NCBI GenBank assembly: GCA_041177965.1
Contig: JBEGWF010000011.1
Location: forward strand, 1-57,750
DNA from: SXXZ01 sp041177965
Lineage (GTDB): Bacteria > Verrucomicrobiota > Verrucomicrobiia > Limisphaerales > UBA9464
Direction: 5' to 3'
Length of the DNA stretch: 57,750 bases
Below are positions 1 to 9,313 of the stretch, piece by piece. Under the pieces are notes generated by a model. The model was given only the letters and a program-made list of their open reading frames with translations. It was not told where the DNA came from and ran no database searches. How positions within the stretch are numbered: position 1 is the stretch's first letter; each line of letters starts with the position of its first letter. Both the position numbers and the translations under genes were made by a program.

Positions 1-1074
1 CCGGTGCGGATGACCCGGCGACCCTGGGATCAGTGACTCCGGGAACCATTGCCGAGGTGGATCAATCGGCGACCACGACCGATGTGGGCCTTGCTGGCAC
101 GTTGGTGGGTGCCGACGTGGACGGCGAGACGCTGACCTACGGCATCGACGGTGGGACCGCGGGATCCGCTGGCGCGGTGACCAAGGCGGGTACCTTCGGC
201 ACGCTGACGGTGACCACGGCCAGCGGCGCCTACGCGTTCACCAAGAACACGGCGGCCATCGAAGCTCTGGATGCGGGTGAAAGCGGCACGGACACCTTCA
301 CGATGACCGTGGGCGATGGGGACGGTTCGCCGGTGACTCGAACCTACACCGTCACGGTGACCGGTGCGGACGACCCGGTGTCGTTGGCCCCGGTGACTCC
401 GGGCACCATCGTCGAAGTCGATCAGTCTTCCGCAACCACCGATGCCGGCTTGACCGGGGCATTGGTCGGCAGCGACACGGATGGAGATGTGCTGACCTAC
501 GGCCTCCTTGGCGAGACGGCCTTGAACGGCAAAGTGAGCAAGACCGGCAACTACGGCACGGTGACCTTGGACCCGGTGACAGGCACCTACATCTACACCA
601 AGAACGTCCCGGCGATCGAGGCGCTCGATGTCGGGGAGACGGACACCGACACCTTCACGCTGACCCTCGGCGACGGCGACGGGGTCCTTGCGACTCGGAA
701 CTACACGGTGACCGTGACGGGTGGTGACGACGCTCCGACGCTGGTGGCAGTGAGCTCCGGCAGCCTCGCCGAACTGGACCTGTCATCCGAAGTGAGCGTG
801 TCCGGGTTGGTCGGCACCTTGGCGGGCGCGGATGTGGATGGCGATACCCTCACCTACGGCATCCTGGACGGTGCCGTCTCGGGGGATGAGGTCCGCAAGA
901 CGGGCGGCTTCGGCATCCTCACACTGCATCGTCAATCGGGCGCGTTCTCCTATGCGCCCGATGGGGTCGCGGTGGAGTCGGGAGCCGTCTCGGATTCAGC
1001 CGTGGACACCTTCACCGTCACCGTCAGCGACGGCGACGGCCCGGTGGTGACGCGGGTGTACACCGTGACCCGTT
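1..1074 (+). repeat. Three tandem ~357-360 bp coding repeats
   Basis: The sequence at position 1 (ccggtgcggatgacccgg) recurs almost exactly at 361, and a more diverged unit follows from about 718 to 1074; a fourth, weaker unit continues to ~1435. The units encode the VCBS/cadherin-like repeats of the giant protein. The first two units are clearly similar at DNA level, which suggests recent duplication or ongoing recombination. Confidence 0.8.
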
Positions 1075-4000
1075 CCGGGGCCAACGATGCTCCGACCCTC
1101 GAGACGCCCGCCCTCGTCACGATTCGCGATACCGCCGATCCCGACACGTTCCAACCCCTGACCGGGAGCCTCATCGGCAGGGATGTGGACTCCGGTGCCG
1201 TCCTGCGCTACGGCATCTCCGGGGTGGTGCCCACTCAGGGTGTCTCGATCCTTGTCGGAAGACATGGCACGCTGACGGTCACCCATGCCGATGGAAGCTG
1301 GCGTTTCCAGCCCGATGCGACGGCCATCAACGCCCTCAAGACCACCGAGTCGGAGTCCTTCCCGGTGACCGTCGACGATGGGACCGCGACCCGCCCGGGT
1401 TCCTGGACCGTGCGCGTCGAGGGTGTCAACGACCGGCCGACCGGCGTGTCCCAGAACCTCGCCGTCGACGAGGACGGAACCCTCGACATCAACCTTGCAG
1501 GCGTCGATCCCGACTCCACCTCGCTGGCGTTCTCGATCGTCACGGCACCGGCGCGGGGAACCCTCGCCGGAAACGGCCCCGTCTTCACCTATCGGCCTCA
1601 CGCCGATGTCAACGGTTCCGACCGGTTCACCTTCAGGGTGTCCGACGGCACGCTCGAATCGACGGAGAGCGAGGTGCTGATTCAGATCCGGCCTGTCAAC
1701 GACGCACCGGTGCTGACCGACCTGCTCGTCGCGGGTGTCGAAGACAGCCCGGTCGCGTTGCCTGCGACCGTGTTCCAGCAACGCTACTCGGATACCGAGG
1801 GCACCGCGCTCCAGTCCATCGAGGTGCTGTCGCTGCCCGACGCGGGGACACTTCGGATGGACGGCCAACCCGTGGCCATCGGTCGACGGATCCCCGTCGT
1901 CGACCTCGGTTCGTTAACCTACGTTCCCGATCCCAACGACGACACCCGCCGCTCCTTCCGGGTCGCGGCATCCGACGGGGCGTTGTGGTCAATTCCGGCG
2001 ACCGTGCTGATCACGCTCGCCCCGGTGAACGACATTCCCACACTGGTGGCGGTCAGCCCGACCGCCACTCCTCGTCCATCGTTGGGTGGCACCGCCCAGC
2101 CCGACACCCGGGTGGATGTCTATGCCGATGGCAGATTGATCGGGTCGGCTCAGTCGAACGCCCAGGGCGTCTGGAGCCTGATCCCCGTCGCGCCCATGGC
2201 CGATGGGACCTACACGTTGATCGCCACCTCGACGGATCGCTTCAACCAGACCAGCCCCGCATGCCCCCCGGTTCCTCTGGTGATCGACACCCGAGCGCCG
2301 CAGGTACCCACCATCGCGGTCGACAGTCCCACCCGGGATCGCTTCCCGTGGATCGAAGGGACCGGCGAACCGGGGGGGCGGGTGCAGGTCGAGATCGATG
2401 GACGTCTCCTCGGGATCGCACCAGTGGATGCCTCGGGGCGTTGGGGGTTGCGCCCCGCTTCGGCGCTGGAAGAGGGTGTCTATGCGCTCCGCGCGACGTC
2501 CATCGATCTCGCCGGCAATCTGAGCGGTCCCAGCGCGCCCGCAGAACTTGTGGTCGATCTGACCGCCCCCACCGCTCCCGTCATCCGATCGCCCGTCACC
2601 TCATCCATTCCCCGCCCCGAGATCCTGGGCACCTGCGAACCGGGATCGACGGTGACGGTGACGGTCCGGCAGATGCCTCTGGGCACGGCGACGACCGACG
2701 CCCTCGGGGTCTGGCGGTTGCGACCGGAGCGGGATCTCGAGGGTGGTCCCCAGGTGTTGGTCGCCCGGGCGAGTGATCGGGCCGGCAATCTGGGGCCCGC
2801 GGGCGACCCGTGGACCTTGACCATCCTCAGCGACCCGCCCGAGGCGCCGGTGATCGAAGGGCCGAGACTCACCCAGGACGGCACACCCGAGATCTTCGGG
2901 TTCTCGCCGCCTGCGATGCAGGTCGTCGTCTGGGAGGGAGAGGTGCGTCTCGGATCGACGGTCTCCGACGCTCAGGGTCGATGGGTCCTCGCATCCGAGG
3001 TGCTTCTGGAGGACGGTGGTCATCTCGTCGAGGCCGAGGTCATCAACGGCTTCGGTGTCCGGAGCCCCCGGAGCGGGTCGTGGCTGATGTTCATCCAGCG
3101 CGCCGGCATGGCCGTGCCGACCGTGTCGTTCCAATCGGAGGCCACCGGCGTGCCGGTGGTCCGAGGAACCCTGGACGCGCGTGAGACCCACGAGTTGACC
3201 GTGTCGGTCGGAGGGCGGATCTACCGATCCTCGAGTGGTTCGGTGTCCATCGACCGCTCCACCGGTCGATGGAGCCTGCCGATCCCTCCGGAGCACCGTC
3301 TCGTGGCCGGCGTCTATCCGGTGGAGGCGACGGCGAGCGACCGGTTCGGGAACTCCGCCACCGATCCGACCTCGGACGAATTGCGGGTCGGCGTCCCGGG
3401 GGTGGCACCCAAGCCGTCCGTCCCCTACCCGGTGTCGCCGGACGGGCTCACCTTCATGGTTGGGGACCGCGATCCGCTGGACATCGATCTGGCACCCCTG
3501 TTCATCGATCCGTTCGGCCGCCCGTTGCGGTTTGCGCTGGTCGGGGTCGACAACGTGACGGCGGGCCTCGAAGGCTCGAGGCTGCGTCTGGAGTTCAGCC
3601 GGACCTTCAACTCGCAGGCCACGATCCGCATCCAGGTCATCTCGGATCCCGACGACCCGACGGCGAATCCGGTCTATGCGATCACCGTCATCTACGACGC
3701 CGACAAGGACGCCATCCCCGACGAGGTCGAGGACACGGTGAGGGATCTCAACCGGGACGGCATCGACGACGCCTACCAGAACGCCGTCGCCACCTTCCCG
3801 ATGCGAAGTTTCGGCCTGGGGACATCGGCGCCGACCAACGATTTCGTCTCGATGATCGTGGGCGATTACGAACCCACGAACCGATTGGCCGATGGATTCG
3901 GTGTGGTGGTCGACACTCCGGCCCGTTTCAACCAGGTCGAGGTGCGCGAGGTTTCCGAATTCGGGGAACCGCCCGCGGGCCTGACCGAGATCTCGAAGAT

Positions 4001-5102
4001 CATCCACTTCAAGGTCACCTCGCCGACCCCGCGTCCCGACGGTTCCATCGTGGTGACGCTGGTGCTCTACCAACCCAACAACGCCGATGTGGTCTACAAG
4101 TTCGGCCGACGGAACCCGGCCGATCCGGAGCCCGGTTTCTACGAGTTCAACTGGGACGGCCGCACCGGAGGCCAGTTCATCGACACCAACGGCGACGGCA
4201 GGGCCGATCTCCTGCGGTTGGTGTATCGGGACGGCGAGCGGGGTGACGACGACGGGCGGGTCAACGGGGTGCTGGTCGATCCGGTTTTTGTCGCCAAGCG
4301 CGATGCGGTGCCGCCACAGGTTCCGGTCTGGACCACTCCGTCGGGCAGGGTGTCGACGCCGAGGCCCCCGCTCGCGGGCACCGCCGAGCCGTTCACGATG
4401 GTCCGCGTGTACTCGGGGAACGAGCCGATCGGTCTGGTCCGGGCCGACGAACTCGGTCGTTGGGCCTTGCGTCCGACCCAGGATCTGCCGGACGGCCGAT
4501 TCCTGTTCGAGGCCACGGCCACGGACGCCTCCGGCAATGTCAGTCCTCGGAGCCGCTCCCTGGAGTTGTGGGTCCAGACCCGTGTCGTGGCCACGGACGA
4601 CCTGCTGCCTCGGGTGCCGGGCAAACCGTTGAAGATCCCCGTGGCCCAACTCCTCGGCAACGACCTCGTCCGTCTCGGGTCGCCCCGGGTGAACCAGGTG
4701 GACGCGCGCTCCGCGCGGGGCGGCACGCTGGTGTTGGACCGGGGTTGGATCATCTACACCCCTCCCGCGGGCCTGGCCGACGAAGCGATCGATTCCTTCG
4801 CCTACACCGTCAGCGACGGCAACGAGTCCGCCCAGGCTCGGGTGCACCTGATCGGCGAGCCCTGGCGGGTCGGAACCGCCAAGAGTCTGATCCGGGTGAT
4901 TCCGCTCACGGTGGGCGTCGGGTTGCGGTTCTCCGTGATCCCGGCCCAGCGATACCTCGTCTCCGCCTCGGATCGCCTCGGTTCGGGCGAGGACTGGAAA
5001 CCGATCGGCACCGCATGGTCCGACGACCTTGGACGGTTGGAGATCCGGGATGCCGACGGCCTCGGGGCCACCCGCTTCTACCGTGTCGAAGCACTCCCCT
5101 GA
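3..5102 (+). CDS. Giant secreted/cell-surface repeat protein (cadherin-like and Ig-like repeats), 5'-truncated by the window edge
   Basis: The frame is open from the first bases, and the first GTG (position 33) lies inside a repeat, so the true start is upstream; 1699 residues are visible. In order there are four VCBS/cadherin-like repeats of about 120 residues (to nt ~1435, each with a D-x-D-G-D-x-L-T-Y-G-type core), two further cadherin-like modules (to ~2035), five bacterial Ig-like modules with RPxIxGTxEPGxxV-type starts (to ~3390), a cadherin-like module, an Asp-rich calcium-binding stretch (DADKDAIPDE, nt ~3700-3780), a region resembling the choice-of-anchor U domain (to ~4300), another Ig-like and another cadherin-like module, and a C-terminal module ending in RFYRVEALP that is common in Verrucomicrobia exoproteins. 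The likely role is adhesion or matrix scaffolding outside the cell. No enzymatic domain is seen. The next gene starts 10 bp downstream. Confidence 0.85.
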   Translation, partial: GADDPATLGSVTPGTIAEVDQSATTTDVGLAGTLVGADVDGETLTYGIDGGTAGSAGAVTKAGTFGTLTVTTASGAYAFTKNTAAIEALDAGESGTDTFTMTVGDGDGSPVTRTYTVTVTGADDPVSLAPVTPGTIVEVDQSSATTDAGLTGALVGSDTDGDVLTYGLLGETALNGKVSKTGNYGTVTLDPVTGTYIYTKNVPAIEALDVGETDTDTFTLTLGDGDGVLATRNYTVTVTGGDDAPTLVAVSSGSLAELDLSSEVSVSGLVGTLAGADVDGDTLTYGILDGAVSGDEVRKTGGFGILTLHRQSGAFSYAPDGVAVESGAVSDSAVDTFTVTVSDGDGPVVTRVYTVTRSGANDAPTLETPALVTIRDTADPDTFQPLTGSLIGRDVDSGAVLRYGISGVVPTQGVSILVGRHGTLTVTHADGSWRFQPDATAINALKTTESESFPVTVDDGTATRPGSWTVRVEGVNDRPTGVSQNLAVDEDGTLDINLAGVDPDSTSLAFSIVTAPARGTLAGNGPVFTYRPHADVNGSDRFTFRVSDGTLESTESEVLIQIRPVNDAPVLTDLLVAGVEDSPVALPATVFQQRYSDTEGTALQSIEVLSLPDAGTLRMDGQPVAIGRRIPVVDLGSLTYVPDPNDDTRRSFRVAASDGALWSIPATVLITLAPVNDIPTLVAVSPTATPRPSLGGTAQPDTRVDVYADGRLIGSAQSNAQGVWSLIPVAPMADGTYTLIATSTDRFNQTSPACPPVPLVIDTRAPQVPTIAVDSPTRDRFPWIEGTGEPGGRVQVEIDGRLLGIAPVDASGRWGLRPASALEEGVYALRATSIDLAGNLSGPSAPAELVVDLTAPTAPVIRSPVTSSIPRPEILGTCEPGSTVTVTVRQMPLGTATTDALGVWRLRPERDLEGGPQVLVARASDRAGNLGPAGDPWTLTILSDPPEAPVIEGPRLTQDGTPEIFGFSPPAMQVVVWEGEVRLGSTVSDAQGRWVLASEVLLEDGGHLVEAEVINGFGVRSPRSGSWLMFIQRAGMAVPTVSFQSEATGVPVVRGTLDARETHELTVSVGGRIYRSSSGSVSIDRSTGRWSLPIPPEHRLVAGVYPVEATASDRFGNSATDPTSDELRVGVPGVAPKPSVPYPVSPDGLTFMVGDRDPLDIDLAPLFIDPFGRPLRFALVGVDNVTAGLEGSRLRLEFSRTFNSQATIRIQVISDPDDPTANPVYAITVIYDADKDAIPDEVEDTVRDLNRDGIDDAYQNAVATFPMRSFGLGTSAPTNDFVSMIVGDYEPTNRLADGFGVVVDTPARFNQVEVREVSEFGEPPAGLTEISKIIHFKVTSPTPRPDGSIVVTLVLYQPNNADVVYKFGRRNPADPEPGFYEFNWDGRTGGQFIDTNGDGRADLLRLVYRDGERGDDDGRVNGVLVDPVFVAKRDAVPPQVPVWTTPSGRVSTPRPPLAGTAEPFTMVRVYSGNEPIGLVRADELGRWALRPTQDLPDGRFLFEATATDASGNVSPRSRSLELWVQTRVVATDDLLPRVPGKPLKIPVAQLLGNDLVRLGSPRVNQVDARSARGGTLVLDRGWIIYTPPAGLADEAIDSFAYTVSDGNESAQARVHLIGEPWRVGTAKSLIRVIPLTVGVGLRFSVIPAQRYLVSASDRLGSGEDWKPIGTAWSDDLGRLEIRDADGLGATRFYRVEALP

Positions 5103-5112
5103 AACCGAGCCC

Positions 5113-5853
5113 ATGAACCCCATGAGACTCCATTCCCTCCTGTGCCTGACATCCGCGGTCGCCCTAGGCCTCTGCGGTTCGAGCCTTCTGGCGCAATCGA
5201 ACCCGGGATTCGTCCTTGGTGAGCGCTCCCTGCAACTGGCCATCCCGGACCTCGATCCCTCGGGACTCGCCCGCAGTCAGACGGTCTCCGGACTCGAGAC
5301 GGGACTGGTCTACGACCTCACGGTGCGGTTGGTGATCGAAGGGGCCGCATTCGGAGCCTTCAACGGCGACTACTACGCCTACCTGCGCCACGACACCCCC
5401 GAGGGGCGGGAATCGATGCTCGCGGTGCTGCTGAACCGTGTGGGCCGCACGACGGACTCCCCCAGCGGGTACAGCGATTCGGGGTTCCGGGTCAGCCTCT
5501 CGGACCAGGCCTCCTGGGACATCCACCGCTATCAGGTGGCCCTGGGCGGATCGATCGAAGGCGCGCTGACGGGTGCCTGGCAACCGGACGGTCGCCGGGT
5601 CGATCCCAACGTGAGCCTCGACACCTCGCCCCGCACCGCGCCCCTCGAGCCCTTGGGCTCCCTCGATCCGAACGGTGCCTGGACGCTCTTCGTGGCCGAC
5701 CTGGAGGCCGGAGGCACCGGCAGATTGGTGGAGTGGGAGGTCCGGGGAGTCCCTCGCGCGATCATCCCCGAACCTCGGGGAATGCTGCTGTTGCTCCTCG
5801 GTGGTCTGGGGTTGGGTGCGGTGTCGTGGCTTCGTCGTCCTTCCGACCGTTGA
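5113..5853 (+). CDS. PEP-CTERM sorted protein with proprotein convertase P-like domain
   Basis: 246 residues. A signal peptide (residues 1 to ~27, ending near SLLAQ) is followed by a region that resembles the proprotein-convertase P/Homo-B beta-sandwich: a DLTVRLVIEG-type strand, and near the end GAWTLFVADLEAGGTGRLVEW, the usual closing motif. The C-terminus is a textbook PEP-CTERM sorting signal: PEP, about 18 hydrophobic residues, then RRPSDR. The protein should therefore be exported and processed by an exosortase, which is not in this window. ATG at 5113 is chosen because it sits just before the signal peptide and 10 bp after the stop of the giant repeat gene; ATG 5122 is also possible. 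The short spacing suggests joint expression with that gene. Confidence 0.82.
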   Translation: MNPMRLHSLLCLTSAVALGLCGSSLLAQSNPGFVLGERSLQLAIPDLDPSGLARSQTVSGLETGLVYDLTVRLVIEGAAFGAFNGDYYAYLRHDTPEGRESMLAVLLNRVGRTTDSPSGYSDSGFRVSLSDQASWDIHRYQVALGGSIEGALTGAWQPDGRRVDPNVSLDTSPRTAPLEPLGSLDPNGAWTLFVADLEAGGTGRLVEWEVRGVPRAIIPEPRGMLLLLLGGLGLGAVSWLRRPSDR

Positions 5854-5977
5854 CGCCGCCGCCGGTGGAGGATTCGGTCCCGGACGGAGTCCCGGCGTCC
5901 ACCCCGGGAGCGTCCCTAATCCCGGGTCGGAACCCGCCCGACGCGGCGATTCCGGTCCCGTGCCCGAGACTCCCGGG

Positions 5978-7066
5978 ATGTCGTTCTGCATCCCTGCCGG
6001 GGAATCCCCCGAGACCGCCCTCCATCGCCTGCTTTGTGAGCGGACGCGGCGCGCCCGTTCCCGACTTGCGGACACCCTCGATGATCCGGCCATCCATCAG
6101 GCGCGCCGGGAATTGAAGCGGGTGCGGGCCATGCTCGAGTTGCTCGGAGACGGGGTGCGCCGGAAGGACCTGCGACGGTGGCGGCGCGAGTTGGGGCGCT
6201 GTTCCACGGAGTTGGCCGGCGCCCGCGATGCCCGTGCCATGATCCAGAGCCTGTCCCTGCTTCCGGCCCCGGCAGACATTCCCGTCCGGTCGTGGAAGGG
6301 GTTGGCCCGGCGGTTGCAGGAGGCGTGGACCGTCCGCATCCGGGGACTGAATGGGGGTGGGCGATCCCGTCGCGTCCGGCGTCGGCTCCGGGGGTTGCAG
6401 GAGGAGTTTCGTTCCCTGGGTCCCTCGATCCCGGGTTGGAAGGGCCTCGGGGGTGCGATCCGGGACTCCTATCGCCGTGGGCGTGCGGCCCTGCGGCGGT
6501 TGGAGGCCGATCCGTCGCCCCGGAATCGCCACCGATGGCGGGTCCGAGTCAAACGCCTGTCGGACCAGTTGTCGCTGATCGCGCCCGCCGAGTCCCTGTC
6601 CCTCGCGGCCTGGGCCTCGGGCCTGGAGGGGCTCGCCGAACGTCTGGGCCAGGAGCACGACCTGTTCCTCCTCCGTGGCTTCGTCAGGGGGCGGGGTCGG
6701 CGGTCGATGCCGCAGGAGCATCGCGACCGGATGCTGCGGGCCATCCGCGACCGCAGGCGTGAGATCGCTTCCGCGGCCCTGGGGCAGGGGAGACGGTTGT
6801 TCCAGCTTCCGTCCTCGGGATTCGGGGCGGCGGTCCGGCGCCAGTGCCGCGCCCGTGAGATCCGATCGACGTCCGTGCTCCACGATCTGGCCAGCGATTC
6901 CTGGTCGGGTCGCATCCCGCTCGCCACGACGTCGCTCGCGGATTTCCTGCCGATCGACCCCGTTGACGAACCTGCCGGAGGCCCTTGGGTCGCGGGGCCA
7001 TCGTCGCCGATCGGGGATGGATTCAGCCACCCACGATCTCGCGGAGCGCGACGCCGCCGTCGGTGA
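5978..7066 (+). CDS. CHAD domain protein
   Basis: 362 residues, Arg-rich. The N-terminal half has the conserved CHAD pattern: IHQARRELKRVRAMLELL near residues 35-55, with a His followed by basic helices, and a second basic helix pair after residue 170 (HRWRVRVKRLSDQL). CHAD (conserved histidine alpha-helical) domains bind polyphosphate and are often attached to polyphosphate granules; that is family knowledge, not shown here. No CYTH domain is present, so this is a stand-alone CHAD protein. ATG 5978 is chosen because the family homology begins right after it; the open frame upstream back to 5675 lies inside the previous gene. Its 3' end overlaps the convergent DUF1501 gene by 44 bp. Confidence 0.8.
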   Translation: MSFCIPAGESPETALHRLLCERTRRARSRLADTLDDPAIHQARRELKRVRAMLELLGDGVRRKDLRRWRRELGRCSTELAGARDARAMIQSLSLLPAPADIPVRSWKGLARRLQEAWTVRIRGLNGGGRSRRVRRRLRGLQEEFRSLGPSIPGWKGLGGAIRDSYRRGRAALRRLEADPSPRNRHRWRVRVKRLSDQLSLIAPAESLSLAAWASGLEGLAERLGQEHDLFLLRGFVRGRGRRSMPQEHRDRMLRAIRDRRREIASAALGQGRRLFQLPSSGFGAAVRRQCRAREIRSTSVLHDLASDSWSGRIPLATTSLADFLPIDPVDEPAGGPWVAGPSSPIGDGFSHPRSRGARRRRR

Positions 7067-8438
7067 TGGGGCGGGGGCGTCCGAGGGTGTCGAGGAACTC
7101 GGCGTTCGGGGAGAGGCCGAGCAGGTGGAACAGGGTGGCCGAGAGATCGCGCGGACGCACGGGGCGGGAATCGGGGTAGGCGCCGATGCGGTCGCTGGAG
7201 CCGATGACCTGACCTCCAGGCACGCCTGCCCCGGCCAGGGCCAGCGAGAAGCAGGCGCCCCAGTGGTCGCGTCCGCCCACGGCGTTGATCTTCGGGGATC
7301 GCCCGAACTCGCCCATGGCCACCACGAGCGTCTCGTCGAGGAGGCCACGGGCCGCCAGATCGTCGATGAGGGTGGCGAAGGACCGGTCGAACTGCGGGCA
7401 CAGCACATCCCGGACGCGGCTCGCGTTGCTGGCGTGGGTGTCCCAGAGGGGACTGCCGGCCACCTCGGCCTTGCCTTCCCGGGGCCAGTTCACCTGGACC
7501 AGGCGCGTGCCCGCCTCCACCAACCGGCGGGCCAGCAGCAGGCTCTGCCCGAATTTGTGCGGGCCATAGGCCTCGCGCACCGACGCGGGTTCGCGTTCGA
7601 GTTCGAAGGCTCGGCGGCTGTTCTCGGCGTGGAGCAATTCGAAGGCCTTCTGGTGCGATTGGTCCCAGGAGGCGACAGCCCCGCTGCCCGTCCCCTGGCG
7701 GAACTGGGCGTCGAACTGTTCGAGGAGGCTCCGTCGATCCTCGAGGCGCAGGTCCGAGACTCCGGGCTGTCGGCTCAGGCCCTCGATCTGCATCGGCAGT
7801 CGGGTCGGATCGCAGCGCATCAGCATCGGGTGCCACGCCGGTCCCATGAATCCGCCATTCTGCCCCGGCCACAGGATGTTGCCGTCGTTGGCCAGCGGTT
7901 CGGGCAGCACCACCGAGGACATGGGCGACCGGGTGCTGGGTTTGAGCATGCCCACCACCGAGGCGATGCTCGGCCAGTCCTGCGGCCCGGGGGGCACGTT
8001 CTCGGCCTTGGTCTGGGGTTCGTAGCCCGTCAGCATGAACGCCCCGCTCGTGGAATGGGCGTCGATCTCGGTGGTCATCGAACGGATGACGCTGAGCCGG
8101 TGGGCGATCTTGGCGGTGTACGGCAGGGTCTCGCAGAAGTGGGTGCCGGGAACCCGGGTGGGGATCGATCGGAAATGGTCGCGGATCTCCGAGGGCGCGT
8201 CGGGTTTCGGGTCGAAGGTCTCGTGCTGCGGGGGGCCTCCGGCCAGGAAGATCAGGATGCACGATTTGGCCTGCCCGAAGCGGTTGCCGCCGGCGATGGC
8301 GGTCGGCGAACCCATTCCCCTCATGGCCGGGCCGAGCAGGTGGGCCAAGGACAATCCGAATGCTCCCAAGCCACCCACCCGAAGCCATTCGCGTCGGGTG
8401 CCCAAGGGGCCGTTGCAGGGAGTCCGGGGAGCGCTCAT
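7023..8438 (-). CDS. DUF1501 family secreted protein (Tat signal)
   Basis: 471 residues. The N-terminus carries a twin-arginine signal (TRREWLRVGGLGAFGLSLAH), typical of DUF1501 proteins, followed by CILIFLAGGPPQHETFDPKP, the family's opening motif (GGPSQxDTFDPKP in most members), and later GEFGRSPKIN and GGRDHWG. The family is sulfatase-like and abundant in Planctomycetes and Verrucomicrobia, where it usually sits beside a DUF1549/DUF1553 cytochrome protein; that partner is absent here. ATG 8438 is chosen because it precedes the Tat signal; the frame is open further upstream to 8789 but that part is a shadow of the methyltransferase gene. It is the last gene of a leftward run. Exact substrate unknown. 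Confidence 0.88.
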   Translation of the reverse strand: MSAPRTPCNGPLGTRREWLRVGGLGAFGLSLAHLLGPAMRGMGSPTAIAGGNRFGQAKSCILIFLAGGPPQHETFDPKPDAPSEIRDHFRSIPTRVPGTHFCETLPYTAKIAHRLSVIRSMTTEIDAHSTSGAFMLTGYEPQTKAENVPPGPQDWPSIASVVGMLKPSTRSPMSSVVLPEPLANDGNILWPGQNGGFMGPAWHPMLMRCDPTRLPMQIEGLSRQPGVSDLRLEDRRSLLEQFDAQFRQGTGSGAVASWDQSHQKAFELLHAENSRRAFELEREPASVREAYGPHKFGQSLLLARRLVEAGTRLVQVNWPREGKAEVAGSPLWDTHASNASRVRDVLCPQFDRSFATLIDDLAARGLLDETLVVAMGEFGRSPKINAVGGRDHWGACFSLALAGAGVPGGQVIGSSDRIGAYPDSRPVRPRDLSATLFHLLGLSPNAEFLDTLGRPRPITDGGVALREIVGG

Positions 8439-8536
8439 CGCGGAGGGAAATCTGTTGTGCAGGTTATGACGGGAAGCGGTTCCGGTCCACGGACAATTCG
8501 GGGTCCGCTCAGGGCGGCCGGCTGCGGTCGGGGTGG

Positions 8537-9310
8537 CTACGGTTGGGGCGGCGTGGCTGCGGATTTCCGGAAGACCAGGACATGCTGCCGGGGCAGTTGG
8601 GTCAGGTTTTCCACGAAGGTCAGCCGCGGGTGGAGAGCCATCTCCTTGCGCACCTGGTCGGCGGTCATCTTGTGCAGCGGCTTGATGGGGATCCAGCGCT
8701 CCTCGCCGCGATATTCGACGAACACCAGCCGCCCCCCGGGCTTGAGCGCGTCGATCATGCGCCGGGTCATCTCCCACGGGTGGTCGCATTCGTGGTACAC
8801 GTCGACGAGCAGGATCAGATCGAGCGTGTTGGCGGGAAGCCGGGGGTCGGTGGTCGTGCCGAGCACCGGCACCACGTTGGTGATGCCCCGCGCCGCCATG
8901 TTCGTCTTCAGGATGGCGATCATCTCGGGCTGGATATCGTTCGCGTAGACGCGGCCCGTGGGGCCGACCACCCGCGCCATCCGCCAGGTCAGGTAACCGC
9001 TGCCGGCCCCGACATCGCCGACCCGATCACCCACCCGGAGGCCCAGGGCCGTCACCAGTCGATGGGGCGCCTCCTCGGTCTCGCGTTCGTCGCGTTCCAG
9101 CCACGGAGCCCCCTGGTGCGACATGAAGTGGGCGATCTCACGGCCCAGGAACCATTTGCCGGTGCCGTCGAAGGAGCCGGGCCGGAACTCGTAGGTTGGC
9201 GCCGATTCGGAGGACCGCGGTGGGGCGGTCGGCGCTTCGGCCGCCCGGGCGAGGGTCCATCCGGCGATCAGGACGCAGAGGAGGCGGAGGAGGCGGGGGA
9301 TCGTTCTCAT
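8537..9310 (-). CDS. Secreted class I SAM-dependent methyltransferase
   Basis: 257 residues. Residues 1-23 form a Sec-type signal peptide (two Arg, a hydrophobic core, cleavage near ARAAEA). The rest is a Rossmann-type methyltransferase: motif I VGDVGAGSGYLTWRMA near residue 95, an acidic motif II (YANDIQPEMI), LDLILLVDVYHE for motif IV and ALKPGGRLVFVEYRG for motif V/VI. Similar exported methyltransferases of about 250 aa occur in Verrucomicrobia and Proteobacteria; their substrate is unknown, and S-adenosylmethionine is not normally periplasmic. The upstream amidotransferase gene ends 3 bp before its start, so the two are almost certainly co-transcribed. Confidence 0.85.
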   Translation of the reverse strand: MRTIPRLLRLLCVLIAGWTLARAAEAPTAPPRSSESAPTYEFRPGSFDGTGKWFLGREIAHFMSHQGAPWLERDERETEEAPHRLVTALGLRVGDRVGDVGAGSGYLTWRMARVVGPTGRVYANDIQPEMIAILKTNMAARGITNVVPVLGTTTDPRLPANTLDLILLVDVYHECDHPWEMTRRMIDALKPGGRLVFVEYRGEERWIPIKPLHKMTADQVRKEMALHPRLTFVENLTQLPRQHVLVFRKSAATPPQP

Positions 9311-9313
9311 GGG

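Noticed and set aside
2601..5243. Long 880-codon open frame on the minus strand
   Set aside because: It is antisense to the giant repeat gene, Arg/Gly/His-rich without domains, and explained by high GC.
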